Shown: piece by piece, positions 20,997-32,700 of the stretch
How the letters are laid out: the number at the start of each line of letters is the position of its first letter
Numbering within the stretch: the first letter of the stretch is position 1
Assembly: GCA_027625915.1 (NCBI GenBank)
Contig: JANTQA010000057.1
Location: 868,001 to 932,000 of the forward strand
Source: Anaeramoeba flamelloides
Lineage: Eukaryota; Metamonada; Anaeramoebidae
Length of the DNA stretch: 64,000 nt
Reading direction: 5' to 3'
Notes under the pieces: model-generated
What the model was told of the DNA's origin: nothing
The model's input: the letters and a program-made list of their open reading frames with translations, nothing else
The model's database searches: none
Position numbers and translations under genes: made by a program

Positions 20997-22579
20997 TTAA
21001 AACAAAATTTTTAGTATTTTTTTCTATTTTTTAAAATTTAAAATTTTAAAATTCGTCAAGTTGAAAAAAAATAAAAGGAACTTAGAAAATTCCGATAAAT
21101 TTTAAAAAAAAAATATGAATATAAAATTAATAATTAAAAGCCAATATTTCCAAGTAAAAATTTTTTCAATGGAGGTATATTAATAAATAACCCTTTATGT
21201 TCATTTCAAAAACACCCATTCACCTTTTTTAAGCTTTTAATCATGTTTTTTTATAATTCTTAAAAAATTGGAATTAACTCTATTTATAATAATGTAAAAA
21301 TAAAATATTAAAAAGATTTACGAATTAATTTTTATAAAATACTTTGTTTTTGATTTTACTATTTTAAGTGAGCTACATTTTTTTTGAAAAATAAACTAAA
21401 ATTAAAAATTTTAGAGACATTTGAAATAGTTAAAAGAATGATCATAACACAATTCCTTTCTCTTTAAAAAATGTTTTGATTTTTTAAAAATATCTAAATT
21501 ATTTTGTTTTTTCATTTCATTTGAGTGATGGTTTTCCTTTTATAATACATAATCTATTTTGTTCAATCTAAACATTTTAGAATTAAAACTATTGTGTTAA
21601 GGGTTACTCCGTTTAAATACAACGATTCTCACCTTTTAGACTCAACATTTCAACAAAAATTAAGTTATGAAAAAACCTCAAATTAAGACATTTTTTGTAT
21701 TTTTTTATATAATGTATTTTATTATAATCAGAATATTGTTCCTTAATTATTGATTGCCTTCTAACCCGCCTTTGGTTGAAATTTTACACGTTAAAGGTGT
21801 TATGGAATGTATAAGAACCAAATTAAAATAAGTTTTGATATCTAGCAATTTCCCCAACTATAGATGTTAATAAAATGCGCCAATGTTACCAAATGTATTT
21901 TTTAAATGTCTTGAAAAGTTAACTCAACAGTATTGAAATGTAGAATTACAATACGTAAATCAGAGAAAAGTCCCCCAAAATGATTAAAAACAACCCCAAA
22001 AATGAAAAAGAATACTAACCTACAAAAAATCAATTTACAAGCTAATTAGTTAGTATTTTTATAGGAAATTGAAAAGACTAATATATTTTTCAAAGATAAC
22101 ACACTCACAACCAAATTATCTGAAAAAGATCAAAGTAAAAAGCAAATACAATAAAATTAAAGTCCGATTCACAATTTAACATAAATTATGTTTATAAAAC
22201 AGACTCAAGAAATGAGAAGACAAAAACCCTAACACATATACTCACAATCCAAAGATATATAACAAATTATTTGACAAAAAAATGTTAAAAAGATTAGATA
22301 AAAACAACTTAAAATTGAATAAAAATAGAAATTTACATTTCGCACATAAAAATAAGAGGTGATGGAGTTACATGATATTCCAGAACAAAACACAATCAAT
22401 AATGGATTGTGAAGAATTTCTTTTCATTTAATTTACAAAAAAATTTTGTTCCCTTGTATACTTCGAACTTGCCCTCTTTCATTTCAGAAATTAGTTCAAA
22501 CAAAAATTGTTGCAAAAAAACTTAATGAGAAGGTTTTTATAAAAATAAAAGAAAGAGAAAAACGGGAAACACCTTGCCA

Positions 22580-22625
22580 GTGTTACTTGATTTAGCTAAA
22601 TGCTTTGACTTGGTTATATAATAAA
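22580..22625 (+). pseudogene. Scrap of an older LINE reverse transcriptase
   Basis: The plus strand encodes PVLLDLAKCFDLVI followed by a stop. It matches the catalytic motif A of the LINE at 23209-27301 (MIDIAKCFDSINYKII), including the first catalytic Asp and the KCFD core. Flanking sequence from about 22100 to 22800 has the same A-rich plus-strand bias as that LINE but no other motif I can place. It is a short, diverged remnant and could be coincidence. Confidence 0.35.
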
Positions 22626-23192
22626 TAATATTTAAAAAAGATCAAAATTCATCAAATTTCCATGATCAGAGTTATCATAAAGCAAAACTATGATAATTAT
22701 GGAACAATAATTTATCCGGGAGTTCATATATATGCAATATTCATCATGCACATTAACTATTAGATATTCTATAAAATAAAAACTTATGAAATATACACTC
22801 AAAGATATGACGATGTTTTGATATGAATAACAAACCGTTTTTCAGTCAAATGGACCAAGTTTTTGGGTGTAGATTCCATATATTCAAAGGTTTTGAATGG
22901 ATATTAGAAGAAAAAAATCTAATTTCGGAAATTTCCTAAAATGAAATCATTTTTTCACGTTTTTATTTTTTTTTTTTCAAAACTAATTCTTTGCAAATTT
23001 TTTTTTATTGCAAGATCTCTAGTCAATTGGTAAAAACACGTTATTTTATTGTTATTGATAAAGTAAAAATGATTATAGAAAAATTATTTTGATTTTTATT
23101 GAAATTTTCTTTGATCAACAATTGAAGATCAAAATTAACATTGTTGTTTTTCTCAAACTGGTCTCACAAAGAATTTATGTTTTTCTATTTTT

Positions 23193-23208
23193 AATAAAAT
23201 CATTTATT
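23193..23208 (+). repeat. 16-bp target site duplication, left copy (LINE insertion)
   Basis: AATAAAATCATTTATT occurs here and again at 27302-27317, immediately outside the two ends of the LINE-bearing insertion. In the related repeat at about 41325-41355 the corresponding sequence is present only once, as expected of an unoccupied target. Confidence 0.75.
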
Positions 23209-23554
23209 AATGATAATTAAACTAAAATTCAAAATTTTCCACACAGCTAAAACGTTCCAAACAATCACAATAATACAATTTCATTGAAATTCAAGATAAT
23301 TTTGATTTTTGTCAAATATGAAAATCATTTTTTCATCTTTTAGTTTTTGTTTTCATTTCATTGTTTGAATTACGTAATTTGTTTCGTTAGATCAAAATTT
23401 TTTTCAACCATCAATATTAGGTTAAAGTTGAGTTGTACCAAATAGAAGAACTCAAATAAAATTAGTTGGTAGTATCTAACCATTTGATCGATCAAAATTC
23501 CTAATAGAATTTCAACAAATTTACTAATGTATTTTTTTTTGTTTTTCTCTCTCC

Positions 23555-23671
23555 AAAATTTTTAACACACCAAAATTCGATTTGTGAATGGTTCTAATTT
23601 GGTAAATCTTCTTTAATTGATTAAATAAGTTTTTTTCTTCACAAATCGAATTTTGGTGTGTTAAAAATTTT
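23555..23671. repeat. Perfect 34-bp inverted repeat (foldback)
   Basis: Arms 23555-23588 and 23638-23671 are exact reverse complements (AAAATTTTTAACACACC... and ...GGTGTGTTAAAAATTTT), separated by a 49-bp loop. Related ends occur at about 1305-1480, 20050-20090 (reversed) and 29430-29460. In the 1305-1480 copy an extra ~70 bp interrupts the left arm, so this copy's perfect symmetry may result from an internal deletion or templated repair. Confidence 0.85.
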
Positions 23672-26408
23672 GAATTGGGGTTTATATTTAAAGAATATAT
23701 AAATTGGAAAATATCAACAATCAATTTTACGCAATTTATTTATTAGTTTAAAAAATCATTTAATTATACTTATCAAAACTCAATAAATGATTATCATTAT
23801 ATTAAAAAAATAAAATAATTATTTTGGAAACTTTTTTTACAAATTTTTTAGAAATAAACAAAGAGATGTTCAAATAGATGACAAAATTTATGATTATTAT
23901 CCCCATAAAAATAATTGTAAAGTTGACAAAAAATTACAAAAAGTTGGATTATTAAATCAAATCATTTTTAAACAAAAATTTATTAAAATATTACAAGTTT
24001 TTAAATTAATAAATAAATATCCTATCTTAAGATTAATGAAAAGGGGTACTAATAGAATCGTAATATGGGATAAATATGAAAATATTTTAAAAATTATAAA
24101 AAATATAAAAAACCAGTTCAAAATTATTCCAAAGGAGATGACTATTCTTATTAATAATAAAAATAAAAAACAAATTACTAAATTTAATGGTAATAAAAAA
24201 TTTAAAAATAAAAAAAATTTAAATTTAAAATTAATTTTTTCCTCCTTTAATATTAGAGGATTGAATAATTTTGATAAAAATTTTTTTTTGGAATCATTTA
24301 TAGTCAATAATGATATAGATATTTGTTTTCTCCAAGAGACAAAAACCAAAATAAGCCAAATATTATTTTTTTGAAACAATTATTAAAAATAGTTATGGTG
24401 AAAAAAAGGCCAAAGGTGGACTACAAATATTATTCAAAAAAATTTATATAAACTTTATTTCTGAAATTCAATATCCAGACCAAGATATTCAAATAATCCG
24501 TTTCATGGATATATTTTTTATTAATATATATTTAAGAGAAGATAGAAAAAAAGAACTAATAAAAATTATCCAAAAATTAATTATTCAATATTATAATTTT
24601 AAAACTATAATTCTAGGGGATTTTAATCTTACTTAATTTGAGATTAAAAAACAAACACAGCCAAAAAACTTTAAAAATATATTCCAAATTCTTCAAACAG
24701 TAGAACAAATAATATTGACCATATATTAATTAATTTTAAAAATAAAAAAATTCAAAACTTTTCAAAAACAATAGATAACAATTTATCTGACGATAAAAAG
24801 ATAATCAATAATATCAATATTAAAACAGATTGGAATATTAAAAAAAAATTTAAAATTTTAAAGAATAATACTTATCAAAAAGAATTTACTCAGTATTTCA
24901 CTGAAAAAAATTTCAGTTTAAATACACAAAACATAAAAAAAAATTAAAACTAAATTTATCAAATACACAGATATAATTTATAAAGAAAAAAAAAATGATT
25001 ATAAAATTGCACCATTAATTAAAAACATTTTAAGTAACCCAAATTTAATTCATTGTATCAAAAAAATAAATAAAGAAGCTTGGAATAAATTCATAGATGA
25101 AATAAACTTAGAATTTAATCAAAACAAAAATTTTTGGAAAAAAATTAATTCAATTAGGTCAAAAAAAAATGAAAATGATTCTAAACAATAAAAATATGAT
25201 TAAAGAATATTTTGTATATATTAAAAAAAACTCAATTAAACCAAGTAAAAAGATTTTAAATTATATAAAAAATTTAAAAATAAATAATTTAAAAGAGCTT
25301 ACAATTAATATATTTTTTCCAATTGAAAGTATTGCAAACATTATAAAAAATTTAAAAAATAAATCAGTAAAAGGATTTCAAACAATTGAGAATTTAAAAT
25401 ATATTATTAATGAAGAAAAATTCTCTCATATAAATCCAATTGAAAATCAAAATTATAAAAAATATCTTATTACAATTCAAAAAATCTTTAATAATTGGTT
25501 AATTAACCCTACTAATAATACTATTGAATATATTAAAAAAAGATCAATTTTATTTATTCATAAAAAAGGAAATGAAGGAGTAGCTTTAAATTATCGGCCA
25601 ATTTCAATTAATCAAAGTTTATCAAGATTATTTTTTAAAAAATGTTATATAAACTAATTGAACCTTGTTGGGAATTTATTCATAAATCACAATTTGGATT
25701 TCGAAAAAAATATGATACTCGAATTGCAGTCTTAAATTTCTTAAATACTTATAATAAGATAAAATCAAATAATGTAAATAAAAATGATCAAAATTCATAT
25801 TATAATGATTGATATAGCAAAATGCTTTGACTCAATCAATTATAAAATAATTAGAAAAACAATAAAAAAAATTATTCTAAATAAAATTATCAAAATTTTT
25901 TTATTAAAATATTATCAATGAGAAGGGCTTGGTATATTCCAAGGAGACCCCTTATCTCCTATTTTATTTGCTCTTATTTTGCATTTTCTTTTATTAAAAA
26001 TTATACCTTTAAAAAATCATTGTCAAATGTTTGCATATGATTTAATCCTAATTATAAAAGGAAATAAAATCCAAATAAACCAAAAATTAAATTCAATATA
26101 TGAAATTATTATTCAATTTGGATTAAAACCAAATAAAGATAAAACAGTTATATCGAAAGATTTAAAAAAAATTAAATATTTGGGTATTTATTTAGATAAA
26201 ATTGCACATATAGTTTATAATTTAAAAAAATCTAAAGAAACATATAATAACTACAAACAATTATTCAATAACAATTCTCTGAATAATAGTTTAAAAATTA
26301 GATTATTTAAATCTTTTATATTAAGTCAATTAACATATGGATTAGAAATTTTTAATTATCAAATAACAACGATAAATTATTTAAATTCTTGGATTAATTC
26401 ATGTATTA

Positions 26409-26596
26409 CAGTCAGTTTAACTTTTAAGACACAAACTTTCTACGAAATTTAGGCACAAAAAAATCTTAAATTAAAGCACATTTTTTGGAATTTTCACAAA
26501 TTATTTTACTAGAATTTGAATTTTGTGCCTTAATTTGAGATTTTTTTGTGCCTTAAATTTCGTAGAAAGTTTTTGTCTTAAAAGTGAAACTGACTG
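26409..26596. mobile_element. Tc1/mariner-type MITE copy 1 (188 bp), inserted in the LINE
   Basis: Ends CAGTCAGTTTAACTTTTAAG and its complement ending AAAAGTGAAACTGACTG, flanked by TA on both sides (26407-26408, 26597-26598). Almost the whole element is one inverted repeat: GGCACAAACTTTCTACGAAATTTA appears on the left and its complement on the right. It interrupts the LINE reading frame between LNSWINSCIT and CTEICKINR, so it is younger than the LINE. It has no coding capacity and would need a transposase in trans. Confidence 0.92.
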
Positions 26597-27301
26597 TACT
26601 GAAATATGCAAAATAAACAGAAATACACCAATTCTCATTTACAAAACAGAATTTAAAATTGAAAATATGATAATTTCAGTAAATAAAAAGAATTTTAAAT
26701 TAAAAAATAAATTAGGAAATTTAACTCTTCCTTATTTAGAAAAAATAATAAAATTTAATCAAAGAATAAATAATAAAATCAACTGGTATTCAAAAGATTT
26801 AAAAGAATTAAAAAAAGAAATATATAAGTACACATTCAACGAGTTGCTGAATTCCAAAAGTTGGAAGGTCCAAAATTATTTCACAATAATCAAAAATCAA
26901 AAATATTTATTTAAAACTCAAAAATATTTGAGTTATCCCTCAAGTTCAACAATTCTAAAATTCAGATCGTTTACTAACTGCTTAAATAGATATTACTATG
27001 TAATTAATAAAAATTCAAATAAATTTTGTCCTTTATGTTTAAAATATAAACAAAAGGAAATTATAGAAAATATTGATCATTTTTTATGGGTCTGTCCTTC
27101 CTATAAAAAAGATAGATTAATGGTTTATAACAAACTAAAAGAAATAAATCTTAATGAAATAATTTCAAATCAAGACAGTTTCAAATTATTTTCATTAATT
27201 AATAATCGTGAAATCTATGATTTTACGCTTAAATTCCCTTTTAGGAATTTAAGTCTAAGGACAACTAGAGTGTAATCTACACTTCTTCAATAATACAAAA
27301 A

Positions 27302-27317
27302 AATAAAATCATTTATT
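27302..27317 (+). repeat. 16-bp target site duplication, right copy (LINE insertion)
   Basis: Identical to 23193-23208. It is followed by TATTAGTTTTATTTCAGACG, which continues the older repeat seen at 41350-41370, so the pre-insertion target can be read from that paralogue. Confidence 0.75.
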
Positions 27318-27374
27318 TATTAGTTTTATTTCAGACGGAAATCAAACATTCTTTGAGATTTATTATTCTACTTA

Positions 27375-27571
27375 CAGTCAGTTTCACTTTTAAGGCACAA
27401 ACTTTCAACGGAATTTAAGGCACAAAAAAATCTCAAATTAAGGCACAAAATTTGGAATTTTTTTTTTTACAATTTATTTTTACTAGAATTTGAATTTTGT
27501 GCCTTAATTTGAGAATTTTTTTTTGCCTTAAATTTCGTAGAAAGTTTGTGCCTTAAAAGTGAAACTGACTG
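27375..27571. mobile_element. Tc1/mariner-type MITE copy 2 (197 bp)
   Basis: Ends CAGTCAGTTTCACTTTTAAG and CTTAAAAGTGAAACTGACTG are perfect complements, with TA at 27373-27374 and 27572-27573. It sits in the older repeat; the related sequence at 41385-41415 has a single TA at the same place and no insert. Confidence 0.93.
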
Positions 27572-27955
27572 TATTTCTTATATAATCTTCAAATATTCAT
27601 TTATAAAAAATATTTGATATTTAAAAAAAATGTTTAGACCCTTCGAATGGAACAAAGTTTAGAATGGTAAATGCCAACGGGAAAAAAAGAATATATCTAA
27701 ACAAATATATATACAATTATAACTAAATATAACGGAAAAGTGAATGGAGAGATATTGATAAAATGAGCAATAAATCTATAAGAAATCAAATATATGACGA
27801 TATGGTTTTGTAAATTATTAACTATCAAAAAAATCTTGAAAAAGTTATTGATTATTTCTGCCGATATCGAAATAGATTTGCAAATTATCAAAATTATCAA
27901 ATTGCCAACTAAATAAACTTTTCAACACCATTAGATTAAACGGAAGAATATTATA

Positions 27956-28150
27956 CAGTCGGTTCCATTTTAAAGGCACAAACTTTAAACGAAATTTAAG
28001 GCACACAAAAAATCTCAAATTAAGGCACAAAATCCAAATTCTAGTAAAATAAATTGTAAAAAAAAAATTACAAAATTTGTGCCTTAATTTGAGATTTTTT
28101 TGTGCCTTAAATTTCGTTGAAAGTTTGTACCTTAAAAGTGGAACTGTCTG
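27956..28150. mobile_element. Tc1/mariner-type MITE copy 3 (195 bp)
   Basis: Ends CAGTCGGTTCCATTTTAAAG and CTTAAAAGTGGAACTGTCTG with TA at 27954-27955 and 28151-28152. Same internal GGCACAAACTTT and GGCACAAAATCC blocks as copies 1 and 2 but more diverged in the ends, so probably the oldest of the three. Confidence 0.9.
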
Positions 28151-29623
28151 TATTGATTAGAAAATATTAACATAACCAAAAAAAAAAAAAAATCAAAAGA
28201 TTTCAAAACATGTATTAATAAAAAAAGAAAACTAAGATCAAAAATAAAATAAGGCAATCTCAAATATATAACCAAAAGGAAAATAAAAACGGACATATAT
28301 ACCACATGCTACAAAAGAGAAAAGCTAATTGTATCAAGAAATTAAGACACTTAAAACAGGATTAACTAGCAGAGGGTTTGAAAATGGACACGATAATAAG
28401 CCTTGATTTTGAGAACATTACGAAAGAAGAAATTAAAAAGAGACTATATATAACTCATACCAAATCCATAAATGTAAAAGCCAAGTCATCCAAGAATAAT
28501 AAAAAAAGGAAGCTAAAAAGATATTTTAAAATTCGACCAATTCCCAGATATATTTTCTAGTATACAGTCATAAATAGACTGATAATTATTAACAACTCGA
28601 TTCAGACTGAAACCCTTCACAATTGGTCTGAATAGATAAACACAAAGTAGGATAAAAAGTTCCAAAAATCAAAATATTGCAATGCCAGTAAAAGAAAAAT
28701 CATGAGAAAGATTATTTTCTTCCGGGACGTAAAAGTTAAGAAAAAAGCAGAAAAAAATGAAAAAATTATGTCAAAAAAATAAAAAATTTTAATTTCTTCA
28801 TCCTTGCCCTACGATACAGATAAATTACCCAGGAAAAATGAAATACAAAAGAAATCTATGACATAACTATATAATACTTTTTGATCAATATAACTCAACA
28901 ATCCATTAGAAAAAAGTAGTTTAAATTCAAATAATATCCAACCTTAACATACAAACTCAACTAAATCCAATAACTCAAGTTTTTTCTTATTATCTATTTT
29001 TAAAATCTTTAGAGTTTATTTCACTCTTTTCATTCTTCACTTTTTTTTTTATTCTTCATTTTTTATAGGTTCATGTATTAAATTTAGAGAAAGTTAAATC
29101 AAGGTTAAAATACTTCTAATAACTGTACTTAGGCTCTAATGCCTATACACTCGTTGTAATAGAATACACAAATTTAGTCACTTCAAAAATCACCCTTTTA
29201 CCAGATTAAAGTGTTTTTTTTTTTTTTTTTTTAAAACTTAACCTGTAAAAATAAATCCTCTCTGCAAAATATTTGACAAAGAAGTATTTTTTTTATTTTG
29301 AATGATATTTTATTATTTTTTGTTTTTCTGAGTATTGTAAATTATAAATAATTGTTCATATTTCAATTAGTCAATATGTTTTAATTTATTGTTTTCTTAT
29401 ATCATAAATATATTATGAGATTTTTTTTTACAAAAATTAAATTTTGGTGTGTTAAAAATTTTGAATTGGGACTTTGTTTATTTTTGAATTATTAAAAAAA
29501 CAGATTTGATTAAAAAAACATAAAAAATAAAAAATTATTTATACATACAGCTTGAAATATTTATTCATTTTTCAAATTTAAATTATTAGATATAAATATA
29601 TACACATGCTACATGATTTTAAA

Positions 29624-29693
<70 letters not shown>

Positions 29694-29714
29694 ATATATA
29701 TATATATATATATA
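29624..29714. repeat. (AC)n then (TA)n compound microsatellite
   Basis: About 34 uninterrupted AC units (29624-29692) followed by TA units to 29714, ending about 45 bp beyond the stop codon of the RasGAP gene at 29759. Similar compound AT/GT tracts sit at 12630-12690 and 51996-52063. Confidence 0.95.
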
Positions 29715-29758
29715 GATATTCGATTAAAAATATTATGATGTAAAAATTCAAAAAATTT

Positions 29759-32700
29759 TTAATAAAGTAAAAAATTAATTTGCCTGGCCGTTCTTAATTT
29801 TTCTAACCAATCATCTCTATCTTCGACATTTGGACAAATAAAAAATAATAAAGCTTCTACCCCCTCAACTTTAATTTTAAAAGAGTTTTTTTTCCCAATG
29901 AGTGTATCTGAAGTTGACATTCTTGTTGTTCCACATATCCTTATAACGCGGTCAATTTTCCTATAAGGATAATATAATATGGCGAGCAAAGATTGTTTCA
30001 GGATAATTTTCACATTTTGCCATTTGGGTTTGGATGTGTTATTTTTCATCGAGTGGGGCGAGAAGCTTAAAACACTCACTTTTATTGGAGCAATTTCATT
30101 TAAATTATTAAATTGGATAATTAATGGGAAGGTTGTATTTGTTTGTTCGACACTTTCATTATTTTTAAAATGTTTGCTTTGATTCGTCTCAACAATTTTC
30201 AGATTCACATTAACATCATTTTCAATATTTTCATTATTATTATTATTATTATTATTACTGCTACTGTTACTGTTAACATCGTTGTGACAATTGACATCGT
30301 AATTGTAATTATTGCCATATTCTTCTTTATAATTCACCTTTTGAAAGGTATTATTGAAATTGCCACGGTGGCGATTTAGGGCTTTTGCCTCCTTGTCAAG
30401 CCTTGGATAAAACCCTTCAACGGTGATAATTATTTTTTCAAAAATGGACGAAAGTTTTGATATGTTTGATATTTTTTCTTCCGATCTATTGATTCTTAAT
30501 AATTGGTTTTGTGTATAAAATTCATAACTACTCAAAATTTCCTTCCCCTTCCCCTTCCCCTGCCCGCTTTTATCACCCGTCACGCTTTGCACGAGGTGGT
30601 AAAGCACCTGAGAAAATTCTTTTTTTGGCAACGCTTCCTTTTGAGAAATGTTTTTCAAAATAACTGGTATAAAGACGTCCTTAATAAAATAAAAATTAGT
30701 CTTTGTGCAAGTTTCAAATAACGATCTCTTTAAATAATTTTCCTTTTCGCTTTTCGGGATTTTGGCCATCTCTAGCAAAAAGGATCTTCGAATTTGGAAG
30801 TGCTTAATAATATCCTTATTTATCGGGAACATATATTCCCTATTTGAAGACGTTATTGAAATGCCATTCGAAAGAGCCTGTATGATCGTCGTGATCAATA
30901 AAAGCCCCCGTGCAATTATCGGGTTGGGGTTTCCCTTGATTAAACCAAATCTTGTGGGGTCGACAATAATGGGGCAAATGAATCTTAGAAAAAAAAACCC
31001 GCCGATACCGGAGATCACATTGTCTGGGAATTTTTTCGAAATTTCATTTTTCAGGCAGTTCGCTACCACCCGAAACCCGATGGGGACATGGCTCATCGAA
31101 TCAAAAACAATATCGCAAAATTTATTAAACCAAAATTTCAAATGCTTCATCCCATTTTTTATTTTTTGTGTTTTTTTGGTTGTCATACTAGAGATCTTTT
31201 GGGGGTTCACTTCCAAATCAAGGTTCAGCAATATGAATTCATTTATTGGCTTTTTCAATATTAAATTAATATAGTCACTGCCATGGATGAAAACATATCT
31301 GGTGATCATTTTTGTGGTGACATCGTTTGCTCTGAACAGTGTCCCTGCGCTCGCCGTGCGCTGTATTTGTTGCGAGATTGCCATTTTCAGCAGAGGTAGC
31401 GTAAACCCGACATATTCTGACAAGTTGTACAAACTGTTGGCAATTTTGGAAATGGAGCTCCTACAATTATTCGGGTCAATTGCCGCACCTAAAAACAGAA
31501 TATCGGAAAGGTATAGAATGGATTCCATCCACTGCGTGCCCCTTAAATACACTATTTGGCTTGACTCGTAATTGAAGGTAATTCTTGAATACGATTTCAA
31601 GGCCTGCGAAACCAAATTACTTTCTTCGTCGGTTAGTATATTTATTAAAATATATCGGATTGTTTCGCCCAGCGCGCTGCGTTTCGCGGTCGCGATAAGC
31701 TTTTCACTTGACTTTTTATTTATGGAGGCAAGATTAAAGGCCTTAACAAAGCTCTTGATACCCCGATTCAATTGGTTAAAATCCACAAACGCCAGAACAA
31801 ACACATTTAGCAAATCCAGTATGTCGTCCTTTAGACTATTAATGGAGCTTTCTTCGATATTAATCAGGCCCTTGGGCAAAAGCAAATCTTTAACAATCAC
31901 CGAACTTAACTTTATTTTAAAAGACTTTGCAAAAAGAAACGAATTGAATAACGTTCTAATGCTATTTTCAATATCATCGGTGCCGAATTTAAGAATTTTT
32001 TTAACACGCAGCTTGTCTAAAATAAATTGCAGCGAGTCCATTATGCCTTGCAAATCCAATGGCCCAACAGTGAAGATTTGAAATTTAAATGAATGCGCCA
32101 TCGATTCATTGACCGTGGTTACATTGTTTTGCTTAAGTATTTCTAATAACGATTCGAATAAAATTTCCTCCGATTTTTTTGAACTTGTATGAATATTGGA
32201 AATTCCATTTTTTAACATCTGGAGCATCCCCTTCAACAATAAATGAGAATCTAGATCAAATGAATTAGGTAAAATTTTTGTTAGATGTATTATTTTTTCT
32301 TTGATTAATGTAAACAGGTCAGCAATTATATCAATTTCTTTTGCAAATGAGGATAAATTAATGTTCGTCTTCATATCATGGTTGGTTTTTGTTGTATTCA
32401 TTTTTTGAAGATTTGAATATTCGATCAATTCAGATTCTAATAATTTCTGAAATTCGCTAATTGTTTCTTCAGATTCTTCTATTAATTCTGTGATTCGTTC
32501 ATTCTCATCTAATAATTCTTCAAATTTTTTAATTTCAACTTCATCAAGTTGAAATTCCTTTTTTTCTACTTCTCCCATCTGCTCTTTTTTACTTTGATTA
32601 ATATTATGACTGCCATTGTTATTGTTATTGTTATTGTCGTTATTGTTATTACCGTTATTGATATTATTGATATTATTGTAATTATTGGTATGATTATTTT

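Larger units (their letters stand above)
17539..23208. other. Repeat-rich intergenic block with no supported gene
   Basis: No frame here looks coding. Identifiable content: three copies, in series, of the CTGGTATTTGAAT element (18889-19496), a reversed copy of the repeat also found at 940-1510 and 23218-23690 (about 20040-20480), a TTAA-flanked MITE (20819-20996), an old reverse-transcriptase scrap near 22580-22625, and the left half of an older dispersed repeat (about 22830-23208) that is also present at 40770-41340. The rest is low-complexity A/T sequence. Confidence 0.7.
23209..27301 (+). mobile_element. Decayed non-LTR retrotransposon (LINE, APE-endonuclease class), about 4.1 kb
   Basis: The element reads on the plus strand. 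From about 23850 it encodes a Lys/Ile/Asn-rich N-terminal segment, then an APE-type endonuclease (SSFNIRGLNNFDK, DIDICFLQETKTK, ILGDFN, SNNIDHILI), a reverse transcriptase (YRPISINQSLSR, KSQFGFRKKYDT, MIDIAKCFDSIN, FQGDPLSPILFA, FAYDLIL) and a C-terminal Cys-rich knuckle (CPLCLKYKQ..HFLWVCPS, C-x2-C-x14-H-x4-C). It ends in a short A-rich tail. Several frame changes and stops interrupt it, and the usual FADD box reads FAYD, losing one catalytic Asp, so it is inactive. A 188-bp MITE is inserted in the 3' third. The 16-bp duplications at 23193 and 27302 define the insertion; its first ~620 bp belong to a family that also occurs without a LINE. Confidence 0.85.
27318..29758. other. Intergenic block: right half of an older repeat, two MITEs, A-rich decayed sequence
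   Basis: 27318-27660 matches 41350-41520 apart from the MITE at 27375-27571. From 27660 to 28960 the plus strand is A-rich and coding-like but broken (for example a 60-codon frame at 28378-28560 starting MKMDTIISLDFENITKEE), without an identifiable domain. About 29090-29210 repeats the AATTTAGTCACTTCAAAA family seen at 13110, 49540 and 60690, and 29300-29470 repeats the foldback family. An (AC)n/(TA)n microsatellite follows at 29624-29714. Confidence 0.65.

Noticed and set aside
23957-24379. Minus-strand 140-codon frame
   Set aside because: Antisense to the LINE N-terminal and endonuclease region.
28563-28585. TACAGTCATAAATAGACTG resembling a mariner end
   Set aside because: Only the first seven bases match the MITE terminus, with no inverted partner at a suitable distance.
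30143-32081. Several plus-strand frames of 70-170 codons
   Set aside because: Antisense shadows of the G+C-richer RasGAP coding region.
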